A stretch of 64,000 bases of DNA from Cycas panzhihuaensis (GCA_023213395.1 CM041465.1:90899741-90963740), one strand, 5' to 3'; shown: positions 33,060 through 45,740, numbered from the stretch's first letter. Notes: generated from the sequence alone by a model not told the origin. Program-made: numbers and translations.

Positions 33060-34240
33060 AACAACCATGAATCTTTAGGAAATTACCTAAGTGGTACATT
33101 AAAATTGTTGAAGACTCCAAAGGGAATATTTTCGATCAAAGAACTAGGTCATAGAAAAATCAAAGCTTATTGTGCTCTGTTAAACCACAAAATTATTCAG
33201 AAGCTTGTGATAATCTAGAATGGTAGGAAGCCATGGATGTAGAAATCAATGCCATTAGAAGGAATAAGACCTGGGAATTGGTAAATGCTCCTACAAATAA
33301 ACCTATTGTTGGTTGCAAATGGGTTTATAAAATAAAAAAGAAGCCTGATGGCATTGTTGAAAGGTATAAGGCAAGATTGGTTATAAAAGGTTACACTCAA
33401 ATAGAAGGAATAGATTATGAGGAAACCTTTTCACCAGTAGCCAAATTAATTACTGTACATATAATGATAGCCATGGCAGCCCAATTTAAATGGAAAGTCA
33501 TACAACTTGATGTAAAAAGTATTTTTTTGAATGGAGATTTGGTTGAAGAAGTCTACATGCATCAACGAATGGGATATGTGAAAAAGGGCGAGGAGCATCT
33601 TGTTTGCAAATTAAAAGAGGCCCTATACAGATTGGAGCAGACAACCAGAGCATGGTATGCAAAGGTGGATCAACATTTAAGACAAACAAGATTTTATAGA
33701 TGTGATTCAAACCCTAGTCTTTACATCAAAATAAATAAAGACAATTTAATAACTATCATTGTAGTTTATGTAGATGACATGATAATTACTGGAAATGATG
33801 ATGAAACAATTTGACAAGTTAAACTACAAATGGAAGATCAATTTGAAATGATAGATATGGGTCTACTTCATTATTATTTAGGTCTTGACATCAGCTAGCA
33901 AAAAGAATCTATTTTTATATCCCAAGAAAAATATGTAAAAAAATTTCTTCAAAGATTCAAAATGGAAGACTGCAATAGCTGTGCTACTCCAATGGAAACT
34001 GATTGCATTTTAAATACTGATGATGATGGTCAAAGTGTAAATGGAACATTGTACAGGCAGTTGATAGGTAGTCTTATCTATCTCACAGCCACAAGACCAT
34101 ATATTTTATACTCAATAGGAGTTGTATCTAGATATATGTAGCATCCAAAATTGCCCCACTGGAATGTTGCTAAAAGAATCCTCAGATACATTAAAGGAAC
34201 TCAGACAATAGGTTCCAACTATACTCGAGCCTCAAATTTT
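33060..34240 (+). pseudogene. pol: Reverse transcriptase of copia C2, largely open
   Basis: A 193-codon open stretch (33233-33814) holds MDVEINAIRRNKTWELV, VGCKWVYKIKKKPDG, YKARLVIKGYTQIEGIDYEE, VIQLDVKSIFLNGDLVEEVY, KEALYRLEQTTRAWYAKVDQ and IIVVYVDDMIITGNDDE with the catalytic YVDD. It continues past a stop at 33812 with FEMIDMGLLHYYLGLDIS and later RYIKGTQTIG. It is one of the better-preserved RT regions here. Confidence 0.9.
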
Positions 34241-34720
34241 TAGCTAATTGGGTATAGTGATTCAGATTGGGCAGGGGATAGGCAAGAAAGAAAGTCTAGC
34301 ACAGGGTATTGCTTCTCACTTGGATCTGCAATTATTTTCTAGAGCAACAAAAAACAATCCACAGTAGCTTTGTCATCCACTGAGGTAGAATACAAAGTAG
34401 CTGTTAGTGCAACTTGTGAAGGAGTATGGATTAGACAACTACTCAAGGATTTGATGCAAAAACAAGACCAACCTACATCCATTTTTTGTGATAACCAAAG
34501 TGTTATCAAATTAACAAAGAATCTAGTGTTCCATGGCAGAACCAAGCACATTGAGGTTCACCATCACTTCATCAGGAAAAATGTTCAAAGTAAAGAGAGA
34601 CTTGTTGTACTGTAATAGTGAAGAACAACTTGCTGATATTTTCACCAAAGCACTTCCAAAGGATAAATTTCAATATCTCAGACAACCACTTGGCGTTGAA
34701 AACAAAATATAAAACATTAA
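34241..34720 (+). pseudogene. RNase H of copia C2
   Basis: GYSDSDWAGDRQERKSSTGY supplies the first catalytic D, LSSTEVEYKVAVSATCEGVW the E, and FCDNQSVIKLTKN a further D. HGRTKHIEVHHHFIRKNV is the usual end. Stops at about 34241 and 34340 and at 34613 interrupt it. Confidence 0.85.
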
Positions 34721-34737
34721 GAGAGGGTATTAGAGAA

Positions 34738-34933
34738 ATAAAAATAATAATGTTCTTTCTTTTGTTCCTAAGGTAAAGCTGAGGGTTATGTGTCGAACCC
34801 CTCTTTAATGTACTTGTGACACTTGGCCAACATGCATTGGGCTTTATATGTACCCATGATGTATTTATATGAAAGATTTCTTCTCATCAATGCATGGAAT
34901 CATTGTCTTCTCAATTCGATGATTGTTTTGACA
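34738..34933 (+). repeat. 3' LTR of copia C2
   Basis: 196 bp, TATTAGAGAAAT...TTGTTTTGACA; the first dinucleotide is TA instead of TG. A polypurine tract (AAGAGAGGG, 34729-34737) precedes it. The five bases after it (GTTGT) do not match those before the C1 LTR (ATGGT), as expected if they belong to different insertions. Confidence 0.75.
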
Positions 34934-35210
34934 GTTGTACAGTATGTGGCATTGATATGCATACACGGGGTTCAATGCAATATAGAAATGAAAGTAAAAT
35001 TTAAACAATATCATATATTATTTCTTATAAAATAGAAAGGGGAGAACAATTCAAATTACATAACCTAACAATGAAAAGATTTACATAAATCAAGAGCTAA
35101 GAACTTATCTTTCAAGTGGAAATGGAAGATTGCTCAAGTACTCTTCACTTAGCCAACCTGAATTTTCATATCAAGAATCTTCCACCAAGTAGATGTGGTA
35201 AAATAGGGCA

Positions 35211-35396
35211 TGTTGGCACTTGGAAACATGTTCACAAAATATAAAAATACAATTGGTACTTCTTAGACATCTAATGGGGCATTTTGCTAGGCTCCTAATT
35301 TAGAAACAAGGGATGATTAAATTATAGTATGAAATAAATTGTAAAGAAATAAAATGTACAATGAAATATGTAATGTGTACTAGGTGGGGTTTTACA
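35211..35396 (-). repeat. 3' LTR of the minus-strand gypsy, with polypurine tract
   Basis: On the minus strand TTTTAAGGGGGACTAGA (35397-35413) precedes TGTAAAACCCCACC, the LTR start. The other end is uncertain; TGTTGGCACTTGG at 35211 is the best candidate. Confidence 0.65.
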
Positions 35397-35699
35397 TCTA
35401 GTCCCCCTTAAAAGAAGCATCGTTCATGATGTAGCTATGTTTTGCAAACAAATGTGGAAATTGCTATTGCATAGTTTATGCAAGTTCTCATCTGACTTCA
35501 TCTGGCTCTAAATGCTTCCATTAGATCTTCAACTAGTGGATAGCTTAGTTTTGCAACATTGGTTTTTCGGCCTAATATTCAAATAAATTCCATTTGGAAT
35601 TCTACCTTGGGTTTCACCTAAATGGTAGACTAATCAATGATATGGTTAGGATCACGTACACACACACTTCAATGATGAAACATGAAACACATTACGCAC

Positions 35700-36890
35700 A
35701 TCTAAGTTAGATGGCAATGCAAACCTATATGCAATGACTCCTATGTGTTTTAGGATTTCAAAGGGCTTGCAATATCTTATTGTTAGTTGTTAATTTTTTG
35801 CATTTGTCCAACTTTAAGGAACTTTGCTTCAATTTTGCACAAAGAAATACACGATCTTCCACATTAAATTCCTTTCTTGTTCTCTTTGAGTTTGCATAAT
35901 TCTTTTGTTAATCTTATGCAACCTTCAAATGCCTTTGAATGTTGGAAGCCTACTTTTCCATCTCTTGTAGCATTTTGGGTCTAATATTATGCCTACCTTC
36001 TAGGTTATCTAAACTCAATGGTGTGTTACATTTTTGCCCATACATCATCTCAAATGGGCTTATGCTTAAGGATGCATGGTAGCTATTGTTGTAAGCAAAT
36101 TCTACCAAATATAAATAACCTTCCTATTTGGATGGCTACTCCCTTACATACATCCTCAACATGTTTTCAAGTACTTGGTTAATCTGCTTTGGCTACCCAT
36201 CTACCTTTAGATGATAAGCTATGCTAAACTTTAGCTTGATCCTTAATTCTTTGAATAGTATTTGCCAAAATTTAGAAGTGATTATCATATTTCTATCAGA
36301 AATAATTGCCTTTGGAATTCCATGTAATTGTACCACTTCCTTCATAAAGATTCATGCTATGTTAGCTAGTTTGTGTGTAGAGTGTGTAGGAATAAAATTT
36401 GTAGACTTTGTTAACTTGTCCACCACTCCCATATTGGATTTGTTCTTTCTCACATTCTTCGGGAAATTTTTAATGAAGTCTATGGAGTTTGTTTACCATT
36501 TCCATTTTGGAATCTCTACTAGTTGTAACAACTCTACCAGGTGTTGATGTTCCACTTGAACTTTTTGAGACTATAGGCAATGAGAGATATAGTCCACCAC
36601 ATCTCTCTTCATTCATGGGCATGTTTTATGTAGGGAACAACATGAGTTTCTTTCATGACCACTTTGTATAATTCAACATCATTCCAAACATAGATTTGAT
36701 CTCGAAATAGAAAAATCCCATCACTAAATAACTTGGAATTTGCATGCTTATACTGGAATTTCCCATTTGCATGTTCATGTCCATTTTGCTTATCAATTGA
36801 ATTCTTCACTTGTATGTACCATTCATTAGTGTGCAATTTTTGCTCTATGGATGCCCTCAAGTCTGGTTTGGCAACATTAGTGGAAGCCAC
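35700..36890 (-). pseudogene. Integrase of the minus-strand gypsy
   Basis: On the minus strand: DGIFLFRDQIYVWNDVELYK leads the zinc-binding domain (36890-36609); the core has QLHGIPKAIISDRNMIITSK with a catalytic D (about 36340-36280), then AYHLKVDG. A later block NNSYHASLSISPFEMMYG (about 36095-36040) is the usual region after the active site. Many stops. The C-terminal part continues to about 35700 as degraded sequence. Confidence 0.7.
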
Positions 36891-36989
36891 ACGGCTCCTT
36901 CAGTTGAGTGTATCTGTAACTTTGTTTTCCTTTTCTTTAATGTGCTTGACCTCAAAATAATATCCACAAAATAATTCCATCCATTTCCT

Positions 36990-37400
36990 TTGCGATGCAT
37001 TCATTTAGGGTTGTGTGAAGAGGTATTTTAAGCTATCATGATCAATCCTTAATTCAAATTTGTTGCCCATAAGGTAATACCTCCATATTTTCCAAGCATG
37101 TACAATGGTGACTAACTCCGTGTCATATGCTAGATAATTTAGTTGATAGTCCTTTAGTTTTTGTGACTCATAGGAAATTACTTTTCCATTTTGCATAAGC
37201 ACTCCGCCAATAGCTTTTATGCAAGCATCAATACATACCATGCATTCTGCATTAAGATTCAATAGGGTAGGAATAGGTGCAAAAGTGAGAAATTTCAACA
37301 AGAAACTTCTCTTCACACATTTCATCCTAGTTGAAGTCTTTTCTTTTCTTTTGCAAAGAGATAATCAAACATACAATTTTACAAAATCCTTTAATAAACC
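36990..37400 (-). pseudogene. RNase H of the minus-strand gypsy
   Basis: A 106-codon open stretch: VCIDACIKAIGGVLMQNGKV, ISYESQKLKDYQLNYLAYD, ELVTIVHAWKIWRYYLMGNK and FELRIDHDSLKYLF. The D in C-I-D-A and the E of D-T-E-L are catalytic positions; the D-H-D-S-L-K-Y motif is present. Confidence 0.8.
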
Positions 37401-38070
37401 TATGGTGATAACCTTTGAGTACTATGAAGCTTTTCACTTCGAAAATATTTGTAAGTGTAGGCCACTTGGTAATAGCCTTAATCTTTTGTAGATTTACAAC
37501 AATGCCCTCCTTGGAAATAACACAATTTAAATACTGCACCTATTTTTGGTCGAATTCATATTTGTTGAGCTTGGCATAAAGCTTATGCTCTTGCAATAGT
37601 TATGACACAATTCTTAGGCATTACATTGTACTCTTCTTGTGAGTTGGAATAGATCAAAATATCATCAAGAAAAATAAGAATAAACTTATCTAAATATTTG
37701 TAGAACACCCTATTTATCAAACACATAAAAGTGGTTGGAACATTTGTTAGGTCGAATGACAACATAACAAACCCGTAATACCTATGCCTAGTCCAAAAAA
37801 TTTTCTTATAAATATCTTCACCTTTTATCCAAATTTGGTGATAAATTGACCTTAAGTCCGTTTTTGAAAACACTAGGGCCCCTTTTAGTTGATCAAACAA
37901 GTTTTCAATTCTTAGAAGAGGATACCTATTCTTCACTGTTGCCTTATTCAGTTGCCTATACTCAATGCATAATTGAAGTGTTCCTTCATTTTCTTTTCAT
38001 ATATAGTACATGTACTCCCCACGGAGATACACTCAATTGAATGAAACTCTTATTAATAATTCTTGCAACT
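37401..38070 (-). pseudogene. pol: Reverse transcriptase of the minus-strand gypsy
   Basis: KNRYPLLRIENLFDQLKGA, FSKTDLRSIYHQIWIKGED, MLSFDLTNVPTTFMCLINRV, then KFILIFLDDILIYSNSQEE (37936-37583) with both catalytic aspartates; the thumb follows at 37539-37327 with VKSFIVLKGYHHRFIKGF. It breaks at about 37580 and 37330. Confidence 0.82.
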
Positions 38071-38196
38071 ACATTTTCAACTCAAGTAAGTGTAGTGTAG
38101 TCATGCAGTATGGTGCCTTTGATGCAAGTTCTACTTTTGGGAATAAATTAATAGCATAATCTGCTTCTTTATTAGGCAACAACCCTAGTAGTTCCT

Positions 38197-38740
38197 CTAG
38201 AAACATATTGAGGGATTCTTACAATAGTGGATAATCCTCAAGTCTAGGCCTATTTCAACCTCTTTGATCACTCCCATGAGCCCTATAAATTCAACAATCC
38301 ATGTGTAAATTTTTCTTAACCTACATGGCTGAAGGCCTTTTTTCTCCTTGGATGAATTTGGGACAGTCTCTGTCATTCTTTTCATAGCAATCAATCTTTG
38401 TCCAGTGCTTTTCTAACCACTTGAGAATAATTATGGCATCATGGTCACCAAGTGGTAAAACTTGGAAGATGGCATGACTAGTCCATCCTTCCAACTCAAG
38501 TTTATTGTTTCTAATGAATTTGGTCCCTCTTCTCTTATTGCCATTAGCCATTCGCACATTCCACACAATTGCTAGGCTTTAACTTGTATTTTTCAACTAT
38601 TCTTGGTGAAAGAAAGTTATGATTGCTTCTAGAATAAATCAATATAGAGATAACTTGGTTGGCGATTTTATCTTGTATTTGTCCCATGGCCATGTTAAGA
38701 TAGACAATTGATATGAGAAAAACCTCATTCATTAAGAGAT
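38197..38740 (-). pseudogene. Protease region of the minus-strand gypsy
   Basis: ISILIYSRSNHNFLSPRIVE (38732-38544) corresponds to the gypsy protease site L-I-D-S-G-S-x-H-N-F, with D changed to Y and G to R. VLPLGDHDAIIILKWLEKH in the next frame (38566-38321) is the usual G-x-D-x-I-L-G-x-x-W-L block. The frame changes near 38560, and the active site is lost. Confidence 0.65.
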
Positions 38741-40150
38741 AATAAAATTCTCATATATATACATCATGTGTAGCATGCGCATTTATTAGAGTGTATGCAT
38801 GTATGCCACGCCACAATTACATAAAAGAGGGATTTGACACAATCCTCATAATAACTTTAGAAAGGAGCTTAAGGAGCCTATAGATAAAACATTATATTCA
38901 ATAGGTCGATTGATGGTTTGTTTGTCAACCGTCCATTGTTGCACACATTCTCATGGGTGCTTTCTCCTTAACTGCATTGATTACTCTTGGTTGTGCCTTT
39001 AGGTGGTAGGACCTTACATAATTTTTCTCCTGCTTTAAGCATTCTTTGGCATAATGCCTTTTTCTATGCATCCATAATGTGTTATGTGGGAAACATCTCT
39101 AGAAGCATTTCCTTTTGGATGATTTATACCTTTCATGCCTTGTGGTTGATTTACATTTCTTCCTACTTATGGGTACATGGGATGCTTAAACTCGTTCTTT
39201 TGTTGCCCCTTGCTTTATTTGAAACTTATCCTTCCATCTAGAGTGATTACCTCATCACTTAACCCATTGGTCTTCATAGTACCTTGCCTTCCTCACCGCT
39301 TTTGATGGAGTCCTTGGCTCTAAGATTCTAATTTTCCCTTGGATAGCCTCATTTGAGCTACATATGAATCAAACTACTTTTATTTATTTTTCCTTATGAA
39401 TACACAAAACATATTTTAGAAGGTTCTTAAATAGTGTTTTGTATTCCTTGATAGTCGTTCTTTCTTATTTCAACTCATGGAAGGATTCCATTTACTTGTC
39501 ATAATAATGTTTGGAAAGATACTTTTGGTTAACATATTTAGAAAACTTACCCTACTGTAATCCTCTTTCCTTGATGCCCTTCATCCTTTTATAGTTTTTC
39601 CACCATAATGATGCACTTCCACTAAGGTTATAGATTGCTACCCTTGCTTTTTCTTTGAAGGTGAAGTCGTTGAGTTGAAAATATTTCTCTATATTCATGA
39701 GCCAAGCTTATGCTTCATCTCCATTTTTAGCTTCACCATTGAAGGTGAGTGGCTTTGCCTTTTAGACTTCCAATTGAAGCCTCCTCTTTCTTGAAGTACA
39801 TCTTCTCTACATTTTACCTTTTGAAGATGATGTAGAATCTAAAGATTTAATTTTGCTCGAGCTATCCACTTTTTTGTTGCTAGTACTTTGCCTTTAGGTC
39901 CTCTTGCTTAAATTCCTTTTAGACAAATTCTCTTATGACCTATTTTTTCTTTCATTACTACTAATGTTTTGGATTTTGTGTTCTACTTGGTCCTGCTCCA
40001 ACATTCTTCATATGCTCATGAGCATTTTATTGTATTCCTTTAGGATCTAATCATTAACTTCTTTGTAATTCCAAATATGCTTTTGAAGACATCGAACAAT
40101 CTCAATAGATCCTACTCGAGACATCCGTGTGAGGTCCTTTTGTTGTTATT
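38741..40150 (-). pseudogene. gag: Gag of the minus-strand gypsy
   Basis: On the minus strand, LSGSASLWWKNYKRMKGIKE near 39640-39580, followed by MESFHELK and TTIKEYKTLFKNLLKYV, is the retrotransposon gag core. A damaged zinc knuckle (RHYAKEC, preceding Cys lost) lies near 39085-39035. The N-terminal coiled part (about 40150-39950) is degraded. Confidence 0.6.
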
Positions 40151-40820
40151 GAGACTCTACTAGGTCAATTTCTTCAACATCCTAGTCATTTTGACCAAAT
40201 TAAGCAAAATGTGTATCTCACATTTTTCTATCTCTTTACTTTTGTTCACAATGTTAATTATTATTTATCTTACATAAATTAGATTTGACTAGTCTAAATT
40301 GTGTTATGCTTCCAGTGGGTTTGATTTGAAATAATTTGGAGCTTTGTAGCCTCAATAGTGACCTTCAAAACTCAATAGAAACTTTGGCAGTTTAGGACAA
40401 TAGCAATACCTTTCACTAAAACAACTATAACATTTTCCATAGGAATTCAAATCAAATGATTCTTTTCTATTTGAGAGTAAACTTTAAGTTGTGCTTAATA
40501 AAAAATATTTTAGTTTAATTGGATATTTGTAGCATTACCAATAGTCACTGGAAGTTGAGGTAGTAGAATTTAGGTGCTACGAAGGTGTGTGTTGATAGGT
40601 TGGAACTTAAACTCCTTATTTCTTCTTCATTTTTAAACAAGAACATGTCACCTAGTAGCCCAAAGTTTATGTCAAGAATGTGCTTGACTTGGTTATACAA
40701 TCATTTTCTTCGAATTCAATTGTTTACTTGCCTAAAATTTTGCCTTTGTGCTTAAAACCCTAATTGAGCTGGACCCTACTTTGCAATTTAATGTCACAAG
40801 GATAAATGAACACAAACCAT

Positions 40821-40847
40821 ACTCCGATACCATATTGTCATAATCCC
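40821..40847 (-). promoter_or_regulatory. Primer-binding site and LTR end of the minus-strand gypsy
   Basis: On the minus strand TGGTATCGGAGT (40832-40821) matches the initiator-Met primer site with one change. The LTR occupies 40836-40847 and continues at 46151 beyond copia B. Confidence 0.7.
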
Positions 40848-41175
40848 TGTTTGTGTGGAAGTTAATGCTAAGCCACTTGTATTAATGTTAAATGTGGTTT
40901 AGTTATTGTTTAATAAAAAGGTGCGGATTTATGAAGGGACACAACCTTTAAGGGTTGACACCACTTGGGGGATTATAAATATCCCATAGTCCATTGTATA
41001 TTCATCTAATCAAGAATCAATGTGATCTAGTGATCTTTTGTGGTGGGTTTTTCACTGAAAAGGTTTTTCCATGTATATCTGGTGTACTGTGTTTCCTGTG
41101 GTCTTAATTGTGCTTGCTGTGTATGATCAAGATCTTGTAGCTCAGAACATATGCATGTATGTATGTTTCTTCACA
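40848..41175 (+). repeat. 5' LTR of copia B
   Basis: TGTTTGTGTGGAAGTTAATG...TTTCTTCACA, with a TATAAATATCCC box at 40975-40986. PBS TGGTATTAGAACTG follows directly at 41176. Confidence 0.9.
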
Positions 41176-42562
41176 TGGTATTAGAACTGAATGGGATACA
41201 TAGCTGAGGCGTGACTGGGTGGATGTGATAAGATTGAAAGTTGCCAGGTAACGTTGGTAGAACCATGTTTTGTCAATTCTCATTCTTCTCCAACAATTAG
41301 AAGAGTGACACAGTAAGTAATGGTGATTGAGGAGGTGAACTTCACCTATCAATAAGGTTGAAGGCACATTTTAGACAATGTTGGGCTCGTTTTGGAGCCA
41401 TCCAGAGCTGGTTGGGTGTGTTGGGCACTTCCTAACGCCAGTTGGGCATAGTGATATTTATTTTGTTGCCTTTTTTTTTTTACACAATTACATTGCACTT
41501 TTCATGTTGCACATTGGATGCTTGGTGATATTTCTTGAGATTGGAGCCTATTTATGATGAGTTCATCATAGATTCAAACTTATATGCCATGCCCACTATG
41601 GGTATATTATAATTCTTATGTTTGTAGTGCATTTTCGGGATTTTTTGCAAGTGACTTTGGTGATTCTTAAAATGATTGATAAAAGTTCTTGAGACCCATT
41701 GCCTTGGCATATATGCTGGTAAACAAAAATTAAGTAGTGAAGTGGTTGTTTTGCCCATAAAACTATATGTTAAAAGTTTGGTGAAATACAACTTATGTTA
41801 GCCCATTTCTCATAGAGAGATTTTGAATGGGAATAACTTCAGTGAGTGGAAGGCTAACATGGAGTTAGTATTAATGGTGAATTAACTTTAGGGAATCACC
41901 AAGGGTGAGCTTCTTTCTATTTCGTTAGATTCAAAGGAACGAACTCGTCAAGAGGAAAAGTTATTTATGGTTGTTGGGCTATTAAAACTGTCTCTAGCAC
42001 CAGATCAGAGAGCAATGGTCCATAACCTAGATAAACCAAATGAAATATGGACAAAGTTGTGCGAGACATTTGAGAAAAAAAAGACAAATTGTCGTGTTGC
42101 TTTAATGTGGAGATTTTAAATGCCATTGTAGAAGACAAAAGCAGCATAAGTGCCTATCTGAGCAAAGTAATTGATTTGAGGAACAAGATAGAAGAGATTA
42201 AGTTAGGCTCACTTGATGATGAGTTGTTGTTTGCATTAGTTATGTCAAAAATACTAGCTGTATTTGGAACCTTTTAGGCCATCTATGCGAGAGATGAGGT
42301 AATGGAAGGTGAGTTATTTGAGAAGATGAACGGTCTCATTCTAGTCGAGGATGCCAATTTGAAGCACCATGGTTTGCTCAAAGATTTCGATTTAAATCAA
42401 GCCCTGGTCATGAAGACACAGAGGAGAGATGATGTTTAGGAAGGGAAGTCTGCACAAAAATTAGGAGAAGAAACTTGGTAGAAGAAGAAGTGCGTTGGCA
42501 AATGTATTTATTGCAAAAAGGATGGCCACAAAGAGAAGAATTGTTGTTTCAAATGGTGGGAC
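41176..42562 (+). pseudogene. gag: Leader and gag of copia B
   Basis: After the primer-binding site the gag is seen from about 41815: N-x-NNFSEWKANMELVLMV, DKPNEIWTKLCETFEKKK, ISAYLSKVIDLRNKIEEIKL and DDELLFALVMSKI. The zinc knuckle CIYCKKDGHKEKNC at 42503-42544 is in good form. Stops near 41885 and frameshifts near 42090 and 42275 break it. Confidence 0.8.
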
Positions 42563-43150
42563 ATGCATAAAGTAAGCAAGGATGAGAAAGGAAAGGGTGT
42601 TGTAGCTTTTTGTGCTAGGGTATTAGCTTTGTCAACCAATTCAAATCAGAGAGGCTATTGGATTCTGGATTCAAAAGCGCATAAACACATTTCATTTCAT
42701 AAGCAAAACTTCGATGCATGGAATGCTAGTCCAAGTGAAGTTGAAATCATTCTTGGTGATGTGAGCATGTTATCTATTGAACGTGTTGGCTCTATTTTGC
42801 TTGTGGGAGGAAAGTTCAAGGGCATGCATTACGTGTCTAAGACGAAGATGAACCTTCTATCAGCTTGAGAAATTTGCAAATAAGATATGAAGGTTGAGCT
42901 TTACAAAGACAAATGCTTGATTAAGGATCTAAAACATAATTTCTCTATCATTGCTACTGGAAAAGTGAGGGATAATTTCTAGATATTTGAGAAATTTCAA
43001 TCCCAGAATCGGTCCTATACCTTTGTTGCTGGTGTTGATGACTTGAATAAATTTTGGCATGAAAGCCTTGGGCACCTTAATTACAAAAGCATAGCACTTA
43101 TGAATAGATAGAAGATGGTGGAAGGTTTACCCCATGTGTCATGTTCAGAA
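42563..43150 (+). pseudogene. Protease and pre-integrase of copia B
   Basis: GYWILDSKAHKHISFHKQNF at about 42653-42712 is the copia protease site with D-S-K-A instead of D-S-G-A. Then SIERVGSILLVGGKFKGMHY and KTKMNLLSA (to 42868). The pre-integrase zinc domain follows with FWHESLGHLNYKSIALMN. Confidence 0.75.
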
Positions 43151-43960
43151 GGTGTATGTACAAGAAGTATCATCGCTATCCTTTTGCTCGAGATCATGCC
43201 TGGAGAGCCAAGGAGAAGTTGGAGCTCATGCATTCTGATGTGATGGATCCTCTTACAAACCCTTCCATTATTTAGAGCGCGCTATACTTTAGTATTTGTA
43301 GATGATTATACTAGGAAAGCCTGGGTATATTTTTTGAAAAATAAGTTTAAAGTGTTTGACTGCTTTTGTGAATGGAAGGTACGTGTTGAGAATGAATATG
43401 ATAAGAAAATAAAGTTTTAAGGAGTGATAATGGTAAGGAATATGAGAATAATACTTTCAATAAGTTTTGTCTAAGTCATGGTATAAAGCAGGAATTCATA
43501 GTTTCGTATACCCTACAACAAAACTATGTTGCAGAGAGGAAAAACCATACCATGATGGAAATGGCAAGGTGTATGGTGCATGCTAAAAACTTGCCGCCTA
43601 AGCTTTGGGTAGAATCTATTGGGACTGTTGTTTGCATCTTGAATAGGGTATCAACAAAAGTAGTTCGTGGTGAAACCCTTGAAGAAAAATGGACTGGTCG
43701 TAAACCTATCATTGACCATTTGAAGACATTTGGGTGCATTGCATATGCACGTATTCCAAATGATAGTTGCGAGAAGTTGGATCACAAAGAGTTTGAAGTG
43801 TATTTTTGTGGGGAACTCAAATCAAAATAAAGCTTACAAACTATGGGATTCACAAGGGAGAAAACTTGTGATTAGTTAGGAAGTAGTATTTGATGAGTCT
43901 TTGACATATCATGTTGAGAAGTCGTTGTCTAAAGAATCTTTTTACCCCTAACTACTTCCA
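43151..43960 (+). pseudogene. Integrase of copia B
   Basis: MHSDVMDPLTN, a degraded middle with several stops, then LRSDNGKEYENN, YTPQQNYVAERKNHTMMEMA, LPPKLWVESIGTVVCILNRV and LKTFGCIAYARIP. D, D and E are present. A frameshift near 43420 and another near 43810 break the frame. Confidence 0.8.
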
Positions 43961-44139
43961 TTTCTTGATTGTGCTTCATCAATGACGAAGGGCGATAAAC
44001 CAACCGTTGTGATTTAGAGGGAAGAAGGATCGAGTGGTGCAGGTGATAATCAAGAGCAGTCACGTGTAGAGGCATCTTCAACACAGGGTGTTTCTATGCC
44101 ATTGTGGGCTAGGAAAACGATTTGACTCTGGTGTGATGT

Positions 44140-45150
44140 TGTAGAATCTTTCAGATGAACAAAGAACAAGGAGCCAACATGCCAATCAAACTTTGGTGGT
44201 GGATACCACAGACTCCCTGGACCCATCTTTGTTTGATGAAGCGAAAGATGATCCTTGTTGGAAAGATGCAATGGAGGAGGAATATAGTTTTCTCATAAAA
44301 ATGGAACTTGGGAGTTAGTTCTGATGCCTCCTAAGAGAAACCTTGTTGGTTGCAAATGGGTCTACAAGACTAAGTTCCACTCTAATGGAAAGGTGGACAG
44401 GTACAAGGCTAGACTTGTTATGCAAGGGTTTAAGCAGAAGGAAGGGATCGACTATGAGGAGAGATTTGCACCAATCTTAAAGATGATAGCGATCCATTTG
44501 ATCCTTTCTTTGGTAGCAAAATATGGTTGGGGGTTACATCAAATGGATGTAAAATCAACATTCCTTAATGGAGAGTTGAAAGAGGAGATTTATATGGTGC
44601 AACATCTTGGTTTCATTAAGGAAAGTTAGGAGAATCTTGTGTGCAAATTGAAGAAGTCACTCTATCACTTGAAACAAGCCTCACATGCTTGGTATGCAAA
44701 GATCAATGCTAGATTAAAAGAATAAGGATTTGTTGCTATAGATTTGGAGCCAGATTTGTATGTTAAAAGGAGTAGAGCTTTGATAGCAACTGTAATAAGA
44801 TTATTGTGCAAGTCAAATCCAATTTGGGAGCTACTTTCGATGTGACAGACCTCGGGCCTCTACATTACTTCTTAGGCATTGAGGTAAGGCAGATGGAAGA
44901 TAAAATTATGGTGTTACAAACTAAGTTTACAAAGAACCTTCTTGAGAAATTCAGTTGTAAACCTTCTTGAGAAATTCAAGATGGAGGACTGCAAGCCCGT
45001 TCGAACACCATGCACCAAAGGCACAAAGCTCTTGAAAAATATGGGAAAGCTTGTTGTAGATGGAACGTTGTATAGACAACTGGTAGGGAGTTTAATCTAT
45101 TTGACTCATACTAGGCCTGCCATTGTTTATGTTGTCGGATTAGTCTCTTG
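44140..45150 (+). pseudogene. pol: Reverse transcriptase of copia B lacking its YVDD box
   Basis: [59 protein letters not shown] and KKSLYHLKQASHAWYAKI are readable. The catalytic V-D-D segment is missing: at about 44780-44800 the sequence passes from LIAT directly into KIIVQVKSNLGATF, about 40 bp shorter than the relative at 50.6-52.7 kb. A 24-bp tandem duplication (AACCTTCTTGAGAAATTCA at 44935 and 44959) follows. The deletion is certain to inactivate RT. Confidence 0.8.
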
Positions 45151-45740
45151 ATATACGCAGAATCCACAGGAGCCACATTGGGTTGAAGCAAAGTGGATTC
45201 TGAAATATGTAAAGGGAACTCTTAATCTTGATCTAGAGTACCTTTGTGATGGAGATGTAAAGTTGCAAGGCTACATTGATGTAGATTGGGGAAGAGACTC
45301 TGATGATTGAAAATCCATTGTTGGATATATCTTTGGTATCGATAATAGATTTGTATCATGGTAGTTGAAGAAGCAGCAAACAATAGCACTATCTTCTACA
45401 TAGGCCGAATACTAAAGATTCACTACTGGTGCGATAGAAGTTGTATGGTTATAAGGACTTTTGGATATCCTTGGCATATCTTGTAGTGCCTCGGTTATTT
45501 TGGTTGATAACCTGAGCACTATTTGTCTTTAAAAGAATCCAGAGTTTCATGCGCGCACAAAGCATATTGAGATTTAGCACCACTATATCCATGAGCATAT
45601 CAAAGCAGGGAAGTTGCATGTCGACTTTTGTTCGAGTGAAGAGTAGCTTGCAAATGTGTTTACCAAAGCATTTACTGAAGACCACTTCACAAAGATTCGT
45701 GCCAAATTGGGACTTAATGAAGTTATCCTTAAGGGGGGAT
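45151..45740 (+). pseudogene. RNase H of copia B
   Basis: The D-x-D-W block at about 45285, LSSTXAEY around 45395-45415 with a stop inside, EVVWL, a D-N-x-S-x-I block and ARTKHIEIXHHYIHEH are readable on the plus strand, ending with LANVFTKAFTEDHFTKI. Several TAG stops. Confidence 0.8.

Larger units (their letters stand above)
32058..34933 (+). mobile_element. Copia C2: integrase to 3' LTR
   Basis: Starting within pre-integrase, the element continues through integrase, RT, RNase H, a polypurine tract and a 3' LTR. It shares its domains with C1 at readable similarity but differs at many positions, so it is a separate copy. The 5' part (5' LTR, leader, gag start) is missing, and gag-protease lies inverted just to the left. 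Confidence 0.85.
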
